This document shows, in pieces, positions 23,245 through 31,817 of a DNA stretch of 64,000 nt (its first letter is position 1; each line of letters begins with the position of its first letter). Source of the stretch: JABJGO01 sp963921245. Lineage in GTDB: Bacteria; Pseudomonadota; Alphaproteobacteria; Rhodospirillales; Casp-alpha2. The DNA is taken from contig CAWUEY030000001.1 of NCBI GenBank assembly GCA_963921245.4, positions 2,604,001 to 2,668,000 of the forward strand, read 5' to 3'. Below the pieces are notes generated by a model. The model searched no databases. It was not told the DNA's origin and saw only the letters and a program-made list of their open reading frames with translations. Position numbers and translations under genes: made by a program.

Positions 23245-24675
23245 ATGACAGACACCATATTCGCCTTGTCGTCCGGTCATCCGCCTTCCGGCGTTTCCAT
23301 GATCCGCCTGTCCGGCCCGGCCACGCCCCGCGTGCTGCGCTCTCTGAGCGGGCGTGCCTTGCCGGACCCCCGGCTGATGCAGGTCAGGGCCTTGCGGGAT
23401 CCAGGGGACAAAGACAATGTTCTCGACAGGGCCATGATTGTCTGGTTTCCCGCGCCCGGCAGCTTTACGGGCGAGGATAGTGCGGAGTTGCACGTCCACG
23501 GCGGCCCGGCCGTGGTCGCGGCGGTCTTGAACGTCCTATCACGGCAACCGGGCTTGCGGCTGGCGGGGGCGGGTGAGTTTTCGAGGCGGGCATTTGATAA
23601 CGGAAAAATGGATCTTTCCGGCGCGGAGGCCCTGTCGGATCTGATTGCTGCCGAAACAGAGCTTCAACGCCGCCAGGCTCTCGGGCAATTGGGGGGCCGC
23701 CTGGCCGCGCAATGCATAGCCTGGCAGGATGGCTTGAAACGGGCGCTGGCGAATGTGGAAGCAAACATTGATTTTTCCGATGAGGACCTGCCCGATAGGC
23801 TTGATGAAGAGGCCCGTCGCGGCGTGTGCGCGATCGCCGCGGCAATTGACGATTGTTTGAGCGATGCGCGCGCAGGAGAGCGGATAAGGGATGGCATTAC
23901 CGTTGCCATTGTCGGGCCGCCCAATGTGGGAAAATCAACGCTGTTGAACGCGCTGGCGGGTCGGGACGCGGCCATAACCTCTGAGCATGCGGGCACAACC
24001 CGCGATGTTGTGCAGGTTCACATGGACTTAGGGGGCTATCCGGTAACCCTGTTTGATACAGCGGGCCTCCGCGAGACAGAAGATACAGTTGAGCGGGAGG
24101 GCATACGCCGGGCCCGGGATGTGGCGGAAAAATCGGACATCCGGCTGATTTTACTGGACGGCGACACGTGGGCGGACAGGGAACTCTTCGAAAATGACTT
24201 TGCGGGTAATCATACGCTTGTGGTGGTTAACAAGATCGATGTTCTCGACCCGCCCGGCGTGCCGGGTGCCGTGGTCGAAGACGGAGACGAGGCTGGGGAA
24301 GGAAACGGATACAGGGCCAGAGATGGATACGGGGCTGGGGAAGGAAACGGATACAGGGCCAGTGACAGGGACAGTGACCCGATCCTAATTTCGGCGAAAA
24401 CCCGCTATGGTCTGGGGGCGCTGCTGGCGCGGCTGGAACAAAATATTGCCCGCCAGTGGACGTTTCGCGACGGCGTTGCCATCACCCGGATACGCCACCG
24501 CAATGCCCTGGAGGCCTGCCAAGCGCATCTTGAGCGCGCGCTGTCGGGTGTTGGGTCTGAACTGTGGGCGGAAGACCTGCGGCTCGCCATGCGCACCCTA
24601 GGCCAGATCGTGGGCCAGGTTGGCGTCGAGGATGTTCTCGACGTTATTTTCAGCGAATTCTGTATCGGAAAATAA
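23245..24675 (+). CDS. mnmE: tRNA modification GTPase MnmE
   Basis: With MnmG it installs the carboxymethylaminomethyl group on U34 of certain tRNAs. The N-terminal folate-binding domain starts at TDTIFALSSGHPPSGVSMIR. The GTPase domain has G1 GPPNVGKST (near 223), G3 DTAGL (near 271), G4 NKID (near 330) and G5 SAK (near 383). The C-terminus ends CIGK with the conserved Cys. Between G4 and G5 is a 28-residue Gly-rich insertion made of a 42-bp tandem repeat. ATG 23245 is chosen by family length. Confidence 0.95.
   Translation: MTDTIFALSSGHPPSGVSMIRLSGPATPRVLRSLSGRALPDPRLMQVRALRDPGDKDNVLDRAMIVWFPAPGSFTGEDSAELHVHGGPAVVAAVLNVLSRQPGLRLAGAGEFSRRAFDNGKMDLSGAEALSDLIAAETELQRRQALGQLGGRLAAQCIAWQDGLKRALANVEANIDFSDEDLPDRLDEEARRGVCAIAAAIDDCLSDARAGERIRDGITVAIVGPPNVGKSTLLNALAGRDAAITSEHAGTTRDVVQVHMDLGGYPVTLFDTAGLRETEDTVEREGIRRARDVAEKSDIRLILLDGDTWADRELFENDFAGNHTLVVVNKIDVLDPPGVPGAVVEDGDEAGEGNGYRARDGYGAGEGNGYRASDRDSDPILISAKTRYGLGALLARLEQNIARQWTFRDGVAITRIRHRNALEACQAHLERALSGVGSELWAEDLRLAMRTLGQIVGQVGVEDVLDVIFSEFCIGK
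24289..24372. repeat. 42-bp tandem repeat inside the mnmE GTPase domain
   Basis: Two 42-base units, 24289-24330 and 24331-24372, differ at only a few positions. They encode EAGEGNGYRARDGY and GAGEGNGYRASDRD. They keep frame (14 codons each) and sit between the G4 and G5 motifs, in a surface loop of the G domain. Duplication followed by drift is the simplest explanation. Confidence 0.9.
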
Positions 24676-24681
24676 GTCGAT

Positions 24682-24697
24682 TGTTTCACGTGAAACA
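24682..24697. promoter_or_regulatory. parS: parS centromere site 1
   Basis: TGTTTCACGTGAAACA is a perfect 16-bp palindrome and an exact match to the consensus ParB-binding parS site. It lies seven bases after the mnmE stop, about 3 kb from parAB and about 9.5 kb from the proposed origin. Confidence 0.95.
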
Positions 24698-24764
24698 TGA
24701 TAAAGCATGTTAGATGCCGGAATCCGGTTGCGATTTTTCGGCTTTCCCGGTAAAACCCGCCAAC

Positions 24765-24836
24765 GATGATGCGCCTGATGATGTGCATGATGCCGCGCCC
24801 GATGATTTGTATGATGACGCGCACAATGATGGACAC
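24765..24836. repeat. 12-bp degenerate tandem repeat upstream of mnmG
   Basis: Six consecutive 12-base units resembling GATGATGCGCCT fill 24765-24836, for example GATGATGTGCAT, GATGATTTGTAT and GATGACGCGCAC. In the mnmG frame they would encode an Asp-rich tract, but the ribosome site points to a start downstream, so they are probably leader sequence. Confidence 0.65.
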
Positions 24837-24887
24837 AATCAGATAGGCCGCTGTCCGTCGCCCATAGGGAAGGGAGAGAAACGGTCC

Positions 24888-26786
24888 ATGTCCAGCGGGA
24901 CTTTTGATGTGGTGGTGATCGGCGGCGGCCATGCCGGAACGGAGGCGGCGGCGGCGGCGGCGCGCCTGGGTGCTAGAACAGCCCTCATTACCCATCGCCG
25001 GGATACCATTGGTGAAATGTCCTGTAACCCGGCCATTGGCGGCCTGGCCAAGGGCCAGATTGTCCGCGAGATCGATGCCCTAGACGGCGTCATGGGCAAG
25101 GCGATTGATGCGGGCGGCATCCAGTTTCGGGTTTTGAACCGCAGCAAGGGGCCCGCCGTTCACGGCCCGAGGGCGCAGGCGGACCGCAAGCTCTACAAGC
25201 GGGCGGTGCAGAACCTGCTTGGGGAAATCGACAATCTGAGCATTCTAGAAGGGACCGCGGAAGATATCGTTCTCGACCCGGCGGGTCACATTGCCGGCGT
25301 CACAACAGGCCTGGGAACCCTCGTCCGTTGTGGTGCGGCGGTGCTGACAACCGGCACCTTTTTAAGGGGCATGATCCATGTGGGGCGCACCAGAATTCCA
25401 GCCGGCCGGATCGGCGATAAACCCGCTGTTGCGCTCGCCTATACCCTGCGTCGTCTGGGCTTTACGACGGCTCGCCTGAAAACCGGAACGCCGCCGCGGC
25501 TGGACGGCAGAACGATTGACTGGAAGGCCACAACCGAGCAGCCGGGGGATCGCCCGCCGGTGCCGTTTTCGTTTATGACCGAGGCGGTACGGACGCCTCA
25601 AATCAGCTGCTATCTGACCGGGACAGTCCCTGCTACACATGACGTTATCCGCGACAATATTACGGCGTCCGCCATGTACTCAGGGCGGATTGATGGAACC
25701 GGCCCGCGCTATTGCCCGTCTATTGAAGACAAGGTTGTGCGGTTTGCCGCGCGCGACCGCCATCAGATTTTTCTGGAACCGGAGGGTCTGGACGTGGATA
25801 CGGTGTATCCAAATGGCATTTCCACGTCGCTGCCCAGTGATGTCCAACTCGCCATGCTGAAAACCATTCCGGGTCTGGCGCGGGCAGAAATGCTCAAACC
25901 CGGCTATGCCATCGAATACGATTACATTGACCCGCGGGAACTGACACCAGCCCTGGAAGCGCGCCGGGTGCCGGGATTTTTTCTGGCGGGCCAGATCAAC
26001 GGTACGACAGGCTACGAAGAGGCGGCGGGCCAGGGGCTGGTGGCGGGCGTCAATGCCGCCCTTCATGTGAGTAGCGCGGGCGGGGCGAGGAGCGCGGGCG
26101 GTGCCGCCCCATCCTTTGTGCTGGACCGTGCCGATGCCTTTATCGGCGTTATGATCGATGACCTGGTGCACCTCGGCACCCGTGAACCCTATCGCATGTT
26201 TACGTCCCGCGCCGAATACAGGCTGTCGCTCCGCGCCGACAACGCGGACCAGCGGCTGACGCCTATCGGTCAGGGCCTTGGCCTGATTGGCCGCCATCGC
26301 CGCGCCCGGTTTGATGAGAAAAAAGCCGCCATGGCCTGGGGGCGGGCGTTGCTGGTCGAAAAAAGCGCCACGCCGACAGCCCTGAGAAATCACGGATTGA
26401 CGGTGAATATGGATGGGGTGCGGCGGACGGCGTGGGAGTTGCTGTCCTACCCAGAGGTGAGCCTCGAGACGCTCCAGCACCTCTGGCCGGAATTGCGCGG
26501 GCTTAGCCCCGACATTGCTGCTCAACTCCAGATCGAAGGCCTTTATGAGGGCTATGTTGCGCGCCAGGCCGCGGATATCGAAGCCTTTCGCCGGGATGAA
26601 GCCCTGGCCTTGCCGCGTGATCTGAACTACGCCGCCCTTCCCGGGTTATCGACAGAGGTTGCCGAAAAGCTTGGCGCCGCCATGCCGGCAACCCTGGGTG
26701 CGGCGGCGCGAATTTCCGGGGTTACGCCCGCCGCCCTTTCGGTTTTGCTCGCCCATGTAAAACGGCACCGGAAAAATGTCGCCTGA
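24888..26786 (+). CDS. mnmG: tRNA uridine-5-carboxymethylaminomethyl modification enzyme MnmG (GidA)
   Basis: The FAD-dependent partner of MnmE. GGGHAGTEAAAAAARLG is the FAD dinucleotide loop at about residues 13-29, followed by SCNPAIGGLAKGQIVREIDAL. TGTFLRGMIHVG and LAGQINGTTGYEEAAGQG are further family signatures. I choose ATG 24888 (MSSGTFDVVVIGGG), which has GGGAGAG upstream, giving 632 residues. The frame stays open to 24714 through a 12-bp repeat that is probably leader. An in-frame 18-bp duplication encodes SSAGGARSAGGA near residue 395. Confidence 0.96.
   Translation: MSSGTFDVVVIGGGHAGTEAAAAAARLGARTALITHRRDTIGEMSCNPAIGGLAKGQIVREIDALDGVMGKAIDAGGIQFRVLNRSKGPAVHGPRAQADRKLYKRAVQNLLGEIDNLSILEGTAEDIVLDPAGHIAGVTTGLGTLVRCGAAVLTTGTFLRGMIHVGRTRIPAGRIGDKPAVALAYTLRRLGFTTARLKTGTPPRLDGRTIDWKATTEQPGDRPPVPFSFMTEAVRTPQISCYLTGTVPATHDVIRDNITASAMYSGRIDGTGPRYCPSIEDKVVRFAARDRHQIFLEPEGLDVDTVYPNGISTSLPSDVQLAMLKTIPGLARAEMLKPGYAIEYDYIDPRELTPALEARRVPGFFLAGQINGTTGYEEAAGQGLVAGVNAALHVSSAGGARSAGGAAPSFVLDRADAFIGVMIDDLVHLGTREPYRMFTSRAEYRLSLRADNADQRLTPIGQGLGLIGRHRRARFDEKKAAMAWGRALLVEKSATPTALRNHGLTVNMDGVRRTAWELLSYPEVSLETLQHLWPELRGLSPDIAAQLQIEGLYEGYVARQAADIEAFRRDEALALPRDLNYAALPGLSTEVAEKLGAAMPATLGAAARISGVTPAALSVLLAHVKRHRKNVA
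26070..26105. repeat. 18-bp in-frame duplication inside mnmG
   Basis: Units 26070-26087 and 26088-26105 share AGCGCGGGCGG and encode SSAGGA and RSAGGA. They lie in a loop just before the conserved FVLDRADAFIGVMIDDL segment. Confidence 0.7.
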
Positions 26787-26791
26787 GGGGA

Positions 26792-26807
26792 TGTTTCACG
26801 TGAAACA
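26792..26807. promoter_or_regulatory. parS: parS centromere site 2
   Basis: A second perfect TGTTTCACGTGAAACA, five bases after the mnmG stop and 57 bases before rsmG. Together with site 1 it brackets mnmG. Confidence 0.95.
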
Positions 26808-26863
26808 ATGGGGCACTCAGGCCAATCTGATCAGTCTGTTACAGACCCCGGAGACGCTCTGAC

Positions 26864-27502
26864 ATGGCCCCAACCGCCGCCAAATCAGAAAAACAGGCGA
26901 ACTGGGCCGCGTTTTGTGCCGCGCAAACCCTTGATCCTGGGAAACAGGCGGCCCTTGCCGCGTATCTGGCTCTTTTGGAAAAATGGCAGGGCCGCTTCAA
27001 TCTGATCAGCGCCAGCACTCTGGATGATGCCTATACCCGCCATTTTCTCGACTGTGCTCAGCTGAAACCCTATTTGACGGACCGCGATACCTGTCTGGTT
27101 GATCTGGGCAGCGGGGCGGGGTTTCCGGGCCTGGTTTTGTCCATTTTGTGCGAACGGGAGGTGCACCTTGTTGACAGCGATGCAAACAAGATAGAATTTC
27201 TGCGTCAGGTGATCTTGAAAACAGGGGCTAATGCCCATCTTCATTGTTGCCGGATTGAACACTACGACGGGCCGCGCCCGACAACGGTCGTCTCCCGTGC
27301 GTGTGCGCCCCTGGCGGACTTGCTGGCCTATACGGCCAGTGTCTGTGGCGCCGCCGCGCACGGCCTGTTTTTGAAGGGCAATCAGTGGCGCGATGAATTG
27401 AGCCGGGCGGCAGCCGCCTGGCACATGGATTTTGAATGCCACCCCAGCCTGACAGACGCCAACAGCGTGATTGTGGAGATTAATGAATTCTCATCCCGAT
27501 AA
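26864..27502 (+). CDS. rsmG: 16S rRNA (guanine527-N7)-methyltransferase RsmG (GidB)
   Basis: Methylates G527 of 16S rRNA using SAM. The 212-residue Rossmann methyltransferase shows LLEKWQGRFNLISAS near residue 37, the SAM motif LVDLGSGAGFPGLVLSI near 77-94, VHLVDSDANKIEFLRQV, and VVSRACAPLADLL. The gene end overlaps parA by 20 bases, as is common in the gidAB-parAB cluster. Confidence 0.96.
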   Translation: MAPTAAKSEKQANWAAFCAAQTLDPGKQAALAAYLALLEKWQGRFNLISASTLDDAYTRHFLDCAQLKPYLTDRDTCLVDLGSGAGFPGLVLSILCEREVHLVDSDANKIEFLRQVILKTGANAHLHCCRIEHYDGPRPTTVVSRACAPLADLLAYTASVCGAAAHGLFLKGNQWRDELSRAAAAWHMDFECHPSLTDANSVIVEINEFSSR

Positions 27503-28313
27503 GGCGGCGGCCCTGGGTGTGTTGCCCGCGGGGGGCCCGCGCGTTCTTGCTGTCGCCAATCAGAAAGGGGGCGTCGGCAAAACCACGACCGCGATCAATC
27601 TGGCGACGGCGCTGGCGGCGGTTCAAAAGCGGGCCTTGCTCATTGACCTTGATCCACAGGGCAATGCCGGGACCGGGCTGGGGATCCCTCACACGGCCCG
27701 GGAAACGAACATCTATCATCTCTTGAGCCGTGGCACGGATTTGCGGGCCGGTATCCGCTCGACAGAGATTCCGGGGCTTGACGTTATTCCCGCCGATATG
27801 GATTTGTCGGCATTGGAGATTGAGCTTGTTGACGTTGAGCGACGAGAGCACCAGCTGCGTGATGCCGTTCGCAGCAGCATCGTGTTATATGATTATATTC
27901 TTATTGATTGTCCGCCCGCCCTTGGCCTGCTGACGGTCAACGCTCTTGTTGCGGCGGACGCGGTTCTGGTTCCCCTTCAGTGTGAGTTTTTTGCCCTTGA
28001 GGGGGTCAGTCACCTCAAACGAACAATTGAGCGGATCAGTGCGCGCTTTAATCCCGGCCTAACTATCCAGGGAATTGTTTTGACCATGTATGATCGTCGT
28101 AACAATCTATCGGAACAGGTGGCCAATGATGTTCGCGCGCATTTCGGTGACGTGGTCTATGAGACAGTGATCCCGAGGAATGTGCGCGTCTCGGAGGCGC
28201 CGTCGCATGGCAGACCTGTCCTTGTTTACGATATAAACTGTGCCGGTTCACAGGCATACCTGAATCTGGCGAGTGAATTGATCCACCGGGAGCGACAAAT
28301 GGTACGGGCATGA
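27483..28313 (+). CDS. parA: Chromosome partitioning ATPase ParA
   Basis: A Walker-type ATPase that moves ParB-parS complexes and so segregates the newly copied origin. The deviant Walker A motif QKGGVGKTTTAINLA is near residues 26-40. LLIDLDPQGNAGTGLG is the second nucleotide motif. ILIDCPPALGLLT is Walker B. ATG 27483 (MNSHPDKAAA) is chosen; the open frame starts four codons earlier. Length 276. It overlaps parB by four bases. Confidence 0.96.
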   Translation: MNSHPDKAAALGVLPAGGPRVLAVANQKGGVGKTTTAINLATALAAVQKRALLIDLDPQGNAGTGLGIPHTARETNIYHLLSRGTDLRAGIRSTEIPGLDVIPADMDLSALEIELVDVERREHQLRDAVRSSIVLYDYILIDCPPALGLLTVNALVAADAVLVPLQCEFFALEGVSHLKRTIERISARFNPGLTIQGIVLTMYDRRNNLSEQVANDVRAHFGDVVYETVIPRNVRVSEAPSHGRPVLVYDINCAGSQAYLNLASELIHRERQMVRA

Positions 28314-29221
28314 ACAAACAAAACAAAACCGGATTGGGCAGGGGGCTGAGCGCCCTCCTCGGCGAGGAAACAAAAGATGCCGCCCGGGAACCGGATAAAA
28401 TCAGATCACCCGGAACCATTCCGATCGAACACCTTCATCCCGGACGCTATCAGCCGCGGCACGTAATGGAGGAAGGTGCCCTTGAGGAATTGGCGGCGTC
28501 AATGCGTGAAAAGGGTATTCTGCAACCCCTGCTGGTCCGCCGCGATGAGGCGGACCCTGAAAAATATGAGATCGTTGCCGGTGAACGCCGGTGGCGCGCC
28601 GCGCAAAAAGCCGGCATTCATGAAATACCGGTGATCGTCAGGGCGCTCTCGGACCGTGACGCGCTGGAAGTGGGATTGATCGAAAACCTACAACGTCAGG
28701 ATTTATCCCCGAGCGAAGAAGCGATGGGATACCGGCGGCTGATGGAAGAGTTTCAGCACACCCAGGAACAGCTTGCCACAGTGGTGGGGAAAAGCCGCAG
28801 TCACGTGGCCAACACCCTGCGACTTCTTAATCTTCCCACCACCATCACAGCCCTGCTGGACGAGGGGACGTTATCGCCGGGCCACGCCCGTGCCTTGATG
28901 GCATGCGCCCATCCGGAAAAACTGGCGGGGCGCGTTGTCGCAGAAGGGTTGAGCGTTCGGCAAACGGAGCAGCTTGCCAAAACCTGGTCCGCGAAGGGCG
29001 CGGGCACCACAAAAACAAAACCGCTCAAGGACGCCAACACCCTTGCCCTGGAAAAGGACCTGTCCGATGTTCTCGGGATGCGGGTCACTCTTTCAAATGC
29101 CACAAAGGGCGCGACAAAGGGGAGGGGTGGCTCACTAACAGTGTTTTATTCAACCCTGGACCAGTTGGATGATGTTGTGTTGCGGTTGCGTTATGCGCCC
29201 CGGAAAACGGAACCTCATTGA
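28310..29221 (+). CDS. parB: Chromosome partitioning protein ParB
   Basis: A CTP-dependent sliding clamp that loads at parS. Residues 5-19 (KTGLGRGLSALLGEE) are the ParA-interacting N-terminus. GERRWRAAQKAG is the CTP-binding box. ENLQRQDLSPSEEAMGYRRL and TQEQLATVVGKSRSHVANTLRLL form the parS-binding HTH. The C-terminal 50 residues dimerise. The 303-residue length is normal. Two perfect parS sites lie within 5 kb upstream. Confidence 0.97.
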   Translation: MNKQNKTGLGRGLSALLGEETKDAAREPDKIRSPGTIPIEHLHPGRYQPRHVMEEGALEELAASMREKGILQPLLVRRDEADPEKYEIVAGERRWRAAQKAGIHEIPVIVRALSDRDALEVGLIENLQRQDLSPSEEAMGYRRLMEEFQHTQEQLATVVGKSRSHVANTLRLLNLPTTITALLDEGTLSPGHARALMACAHPEKLAGRVVAEGLSVRQTEQLAKTWSAKGAGTTKTKPLKDANTLALEKDLSDVLGMRVTLSNATKGATKGRGGSLTVFYSTLDQLDDVVLRLRYAPRKTEPH

Positions 29222-29329
29222 GGAGGGCCCCGCCCCAGAAGGTTTTTGCTTTTAGGGGCTGAGCCATTTACAAGATCATGCCGGGCCTGTAAGAGCAAAA
29301 CTAGAACCAGAAACAGGATACGAGAGCGG

Positions 29330-30654
29330 ATGGACGGGGCACTATCTCGGGTGAAAACGGCGGTGGATAAATTCCGCCGGTTACGGCGGCGGTACAGGGA
29401 TATCCGGGACCGGGTTGCTGTCGAACTGGTGAGATACCGCCACGCCTTCGCGCCGACGGTCGCCGGGCGGAACGCCCGGCAGGATTTATTCGAGCGCATC
29501 GCACGGCGGCTCAAGAGAAAAAAGATGTCCCAACAAAACCTGATTTTGGGCATGGTCGTGTTTCTTGTCTGGCAGCGGGATGGAACCCTTGAGACCCTGC
29601 CTGGGCGGGTTCTGGAATGGATAGGTGACTACGGCCGGGTTGCGGGACTGCCAAGGAGCCTGCTTGAGGCGGACGATTTGGAAAGCCGGATTGCGGAGGC
29701 GATCCTGGCCTATGGCGATGTGGCCTGGCGCGTGGATAGCGGAGAAAAATCCCGTGAGATATTGCCTCTGATCGAATGGGTCATAAAAAAGTGGCCGCCG
29801 CGCGTGGGGCGTCACGCCGTCTCGTCCTACTTTATGTACGGCGGCGAGGCGGCGGCGCCGCTCGAGCGTGACTGGATCGCCCATATGATCGCGCGGGGCG
29901 GTTATCCGCAGAATCCGGAGCGCGCGCACCTTCCAGGCTTTCTGTTCCTGAGCCTGCCGAAATCCGGGACTGTTTTCACGATGCGTACGCTCTGTTCTTC
30001 TCTGAATATACCCAATGTTGTCTGCACATATCTAAATCCCTTCCATAATTTCGGGCGGGACCTCGCGCCCTACCAGGCTTGCGTGGAGCGTCTGGGCGGC
30101 GTTCATGGTTTTTCCGGCTTTAACCGCCTCGCACCGGCGCTTGTTGCCCTTACCAGTGGGGGGGGGGGGGGGGGGTATTGCTCAGCGGCCACGCTTCGGG
30201 GCACGCGGAGAACCTGGACGTTATCCGCGAACAGGGTATCGGGAAAGTGGTGATCCAGATGCGCGATCCCCGCGCCGCGGCCCTGTCGCTCGTCCATTAT
30301 TATGAGAAACTCGGCTCCGGCTCGGGGCTTGCGGGCGGTCAATTCAGCACTATCAAGAAAGATTTTCTGCGGTTTGTGCTCTGGAACAATTCCTGGCTTA
30401 AGGCGCGCGATGCGGGCGATATCGACATCCATGTGGTTCGTCATGAGGACCTGGCCCGGGACGAAACGGCGTTTATGGCCTCCATCTATGATTTTCTCGG
30501 CCTGTCCTTAAAGGATTACCCGCTGGTTTTCCCGGAAAAGACCGCCGCGACCCATTTCCGCACGGGACGGATCCATGAATGGAAAGAGGTACTCGACGCG
30601 GAAACCCAGGCCGCCATGGCCGACGTCATGCGCGACATCCCCTGTGGCTATTGA
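29330..30654 (+). CDS. Sulfotransferase-family protein, frame interrupted at an 18-G tract
   Basis: Transfers sulfate from PAPS to an unknown acceptor, perhaps a surface glycan (inference). The first frame from ATG 29330 carries FLSLPKSGTVFTMRTL, the 5'-phosphosulfate loop (near residue 207). It runs into G18 at 30158-30175 and then ends at a premature stop at 30251-30253. A second frame from 30175 carries VVIQMRDPRAAALSLVHYYE, the 3'-phosphate motif, and HEDLARDETAFMASIYDFLG, to TGA 30654. Adding one G or removing two joins the frames into a normal sulfotransferase of about 440 residues. As written the gene is off. The 108 bases after parB show only a weak 5-bp hairpin. Confidence 0.8.
30158..30175. 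repeat. Homopolymer of 18 G inside the sulfotransferase gene
   Basis: Eighteen consecutive G residues on the coding strand, the longest homopolymer in the window. It encodes six Gly in the upstream frame. The full protein is restored when the tract length is one more than a multiple of three (16 or 19). Such tracts change length by slipped-strand mispairing. They are also hard to sequence. Confidence 0.9.
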
Positions 30655-30660
30655 GGGGAA

Positions 30661-30730
30661 CTGAGACGGCTACTGACAGAAACTGAGGCGGTCACTGAGG
30701 TGTTTATTGAGCCGGTGGCTGAGGCGGCTC
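30661..30730. repeat. 12-bp degenerate tandem repeat after the sulfotransferase gene
   Basis: Units beginning CTGAG: CTGAGACGGCTA, CTGACAGAAA (10 bases), CTGAGGCGGTCA, CTGAGGTGTTTA, TTGAGCCGGTGG and CTGAGGCGGCTC. They follow the stop codon at 30652-30654 directly. Confidence 0.65.
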
Positions 30731-30797
30731 CTGTGCACAACGCCCATAATAAGCCCAAATCAGCGTTCTCCGGGGAAGCGCCCCTCCAAGATTTTTA
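30713..30797 (+). repeat. Dispersed repeat, copy A
   Basis: About 85 bases here match, by eye, 61348-61428 in the same orientation at roughly 75-80 percent. Shared blocks are CGGCTC, CCCATAATAA, a TCCGG block and CTCCAAGATTTTTA. It ends four bases before the holA stop. It has no open frame that I recognise and may be a short interspersed element. Confidence 0.55.
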
Positions 30798-30800
30798 CGT

Positions 30801-31814
30801 CTAATGTGGGCGGGCCAGGGCCAATACGGTGCGGCCACACACGAGGGCGGCTGGGTTGCCCGTGGTTTTGCAGGAAATCTCAGCTTCAACAAGATTTTGA
30901 AGGCCGCGCCTGATCCCGGGCGCTGTCCACCGGCTTGCCTGGCGTTCAAAACGTCCCTTGAGCTTGAAAAAGACGGGCGGGCGCAGGCTGCCGACAAGCG
31001 CGCTCACATCACCATGATGGCTTGCCTGGGAAACAACCCACTCCAATTTCAGGAAATGCCGTTGCAGGGCGCGAAGTACTCCAACTTCACCAACACCGTC
31101 ATTGAGCGCCCTTTGCAGGAAAAGGTCGGCATTTCTGCCATTCCCGTCGGCGACGGCATAACACAGCTCTTCCAGGGAGGTTAAAGCGGAGTCAATCATA
31201 CAGGCCTCGACATCCGCCACTGTAATCCGGCCGGTCTGAGCCGCATAAAGACCGAGCTTGTTGATTTCTTGTTCGATCTGGCCCCTGTCCGAGGCAAGCC
31301 GGCCAACCAGAATTCCAAGGGCTTCGCGATCACAGCACACCCCGAGCTGTTGGAACAGGGACGTAACCACATCTTCCAGCTCGCGGCCTTCTGCCACATA
31401 GCAGGGCAGCGCCAGGGACCTCTCATGATTTTCGAATAATTTCCGAAGCGCCGAGCGCGGCCCCAAATCTCCTGAGCTGACCAGAACGAGGGCGTGTTCC
31501 GCGGGATCGGTGAGATAGTCGCCCAGATAGCCGGCCAGGGAATCCGTTGCCTCGCGAAACCGGATCAACCGCCCGCCACCACCAAAGGACAGGGCGCGGG
31601 CTTCATCGGCAAGCCGGCACGGCTCTTCCTTTAAATCCGAAAGTGAGAGCTCAACGGCTGAGAATGGATCAGACAGATCCTCAACGATTTTCCCGGCTAT
31701 AATTTTCGCCCGCCGGGAGACGAGGCCCTGGTCCGGACCATAGACCAAAACAGCCGCCGCCTCGACTGTTTCGGCTTGCAGCACAGCTTGAATTTTTGAC
31801 CCGGATACTTTCAC
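30801..31814 (-). CDS. holA: DNA polymerase III delta subunit HolA
   Basis: The clamp-loader subunit that opens the beta sliding clamp. The 337 residues follow the family layout: VLVYGPDQGLVSRRAKII near the N-terminus (P-loop-like but without Walker lysine), FGGGGRLIRFREATD, the ALGILVGRLASDRGQIEQEI helices, and the C-terminal LKLEWVVSQASHHGD domain. It ends three bases after lptE in a leuS-lptE-holA operon, which is common in proteobacteria. Confidence 0.93.
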   Translation of the reverse strand: MKVSGSKIQAVLQAETVEAAAVLVYGPDQGLVSRRAKIIAGKIVEDLSDPFSAVELSLSDLKEEPCRLADEARALSFGGGGRLIRFREATDSLAGYLGDYLTDPAEHALVLVSSGDLGPRSALRKLFENHERSLALPCYVAEGRELEDVVTSLFQQLGVCCDREALGILVGRLASDRGQIEQEINKLGLYAAQTGRITVADVEACMIDSALTSLEELCYAVADGNGRNADLFLQRALNDGVGEVGVLRALQRHFLKLEWVVSQASHHGDVSALVGSLRPPVFFKLKGRFERQASRWTAPGIRRGLQNLVEAEISCKTTGNPAALVCGRTVLALARPH

Positions 31815-31817
31815 GGA

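Noticed and set aside
24714..24887. Long Asp-rich N-terminus of MnmG
   Set aside because: The family starts at MSSGTFDVVVIGGG and the good ribosome site precedes 24888; the extension is a 12-bp repeat.
30704..30997. Minus-strand open frame across the holA end
   Set aside because: It is a shadow of holA extended through the dispersed repeat and has no ribosome site.
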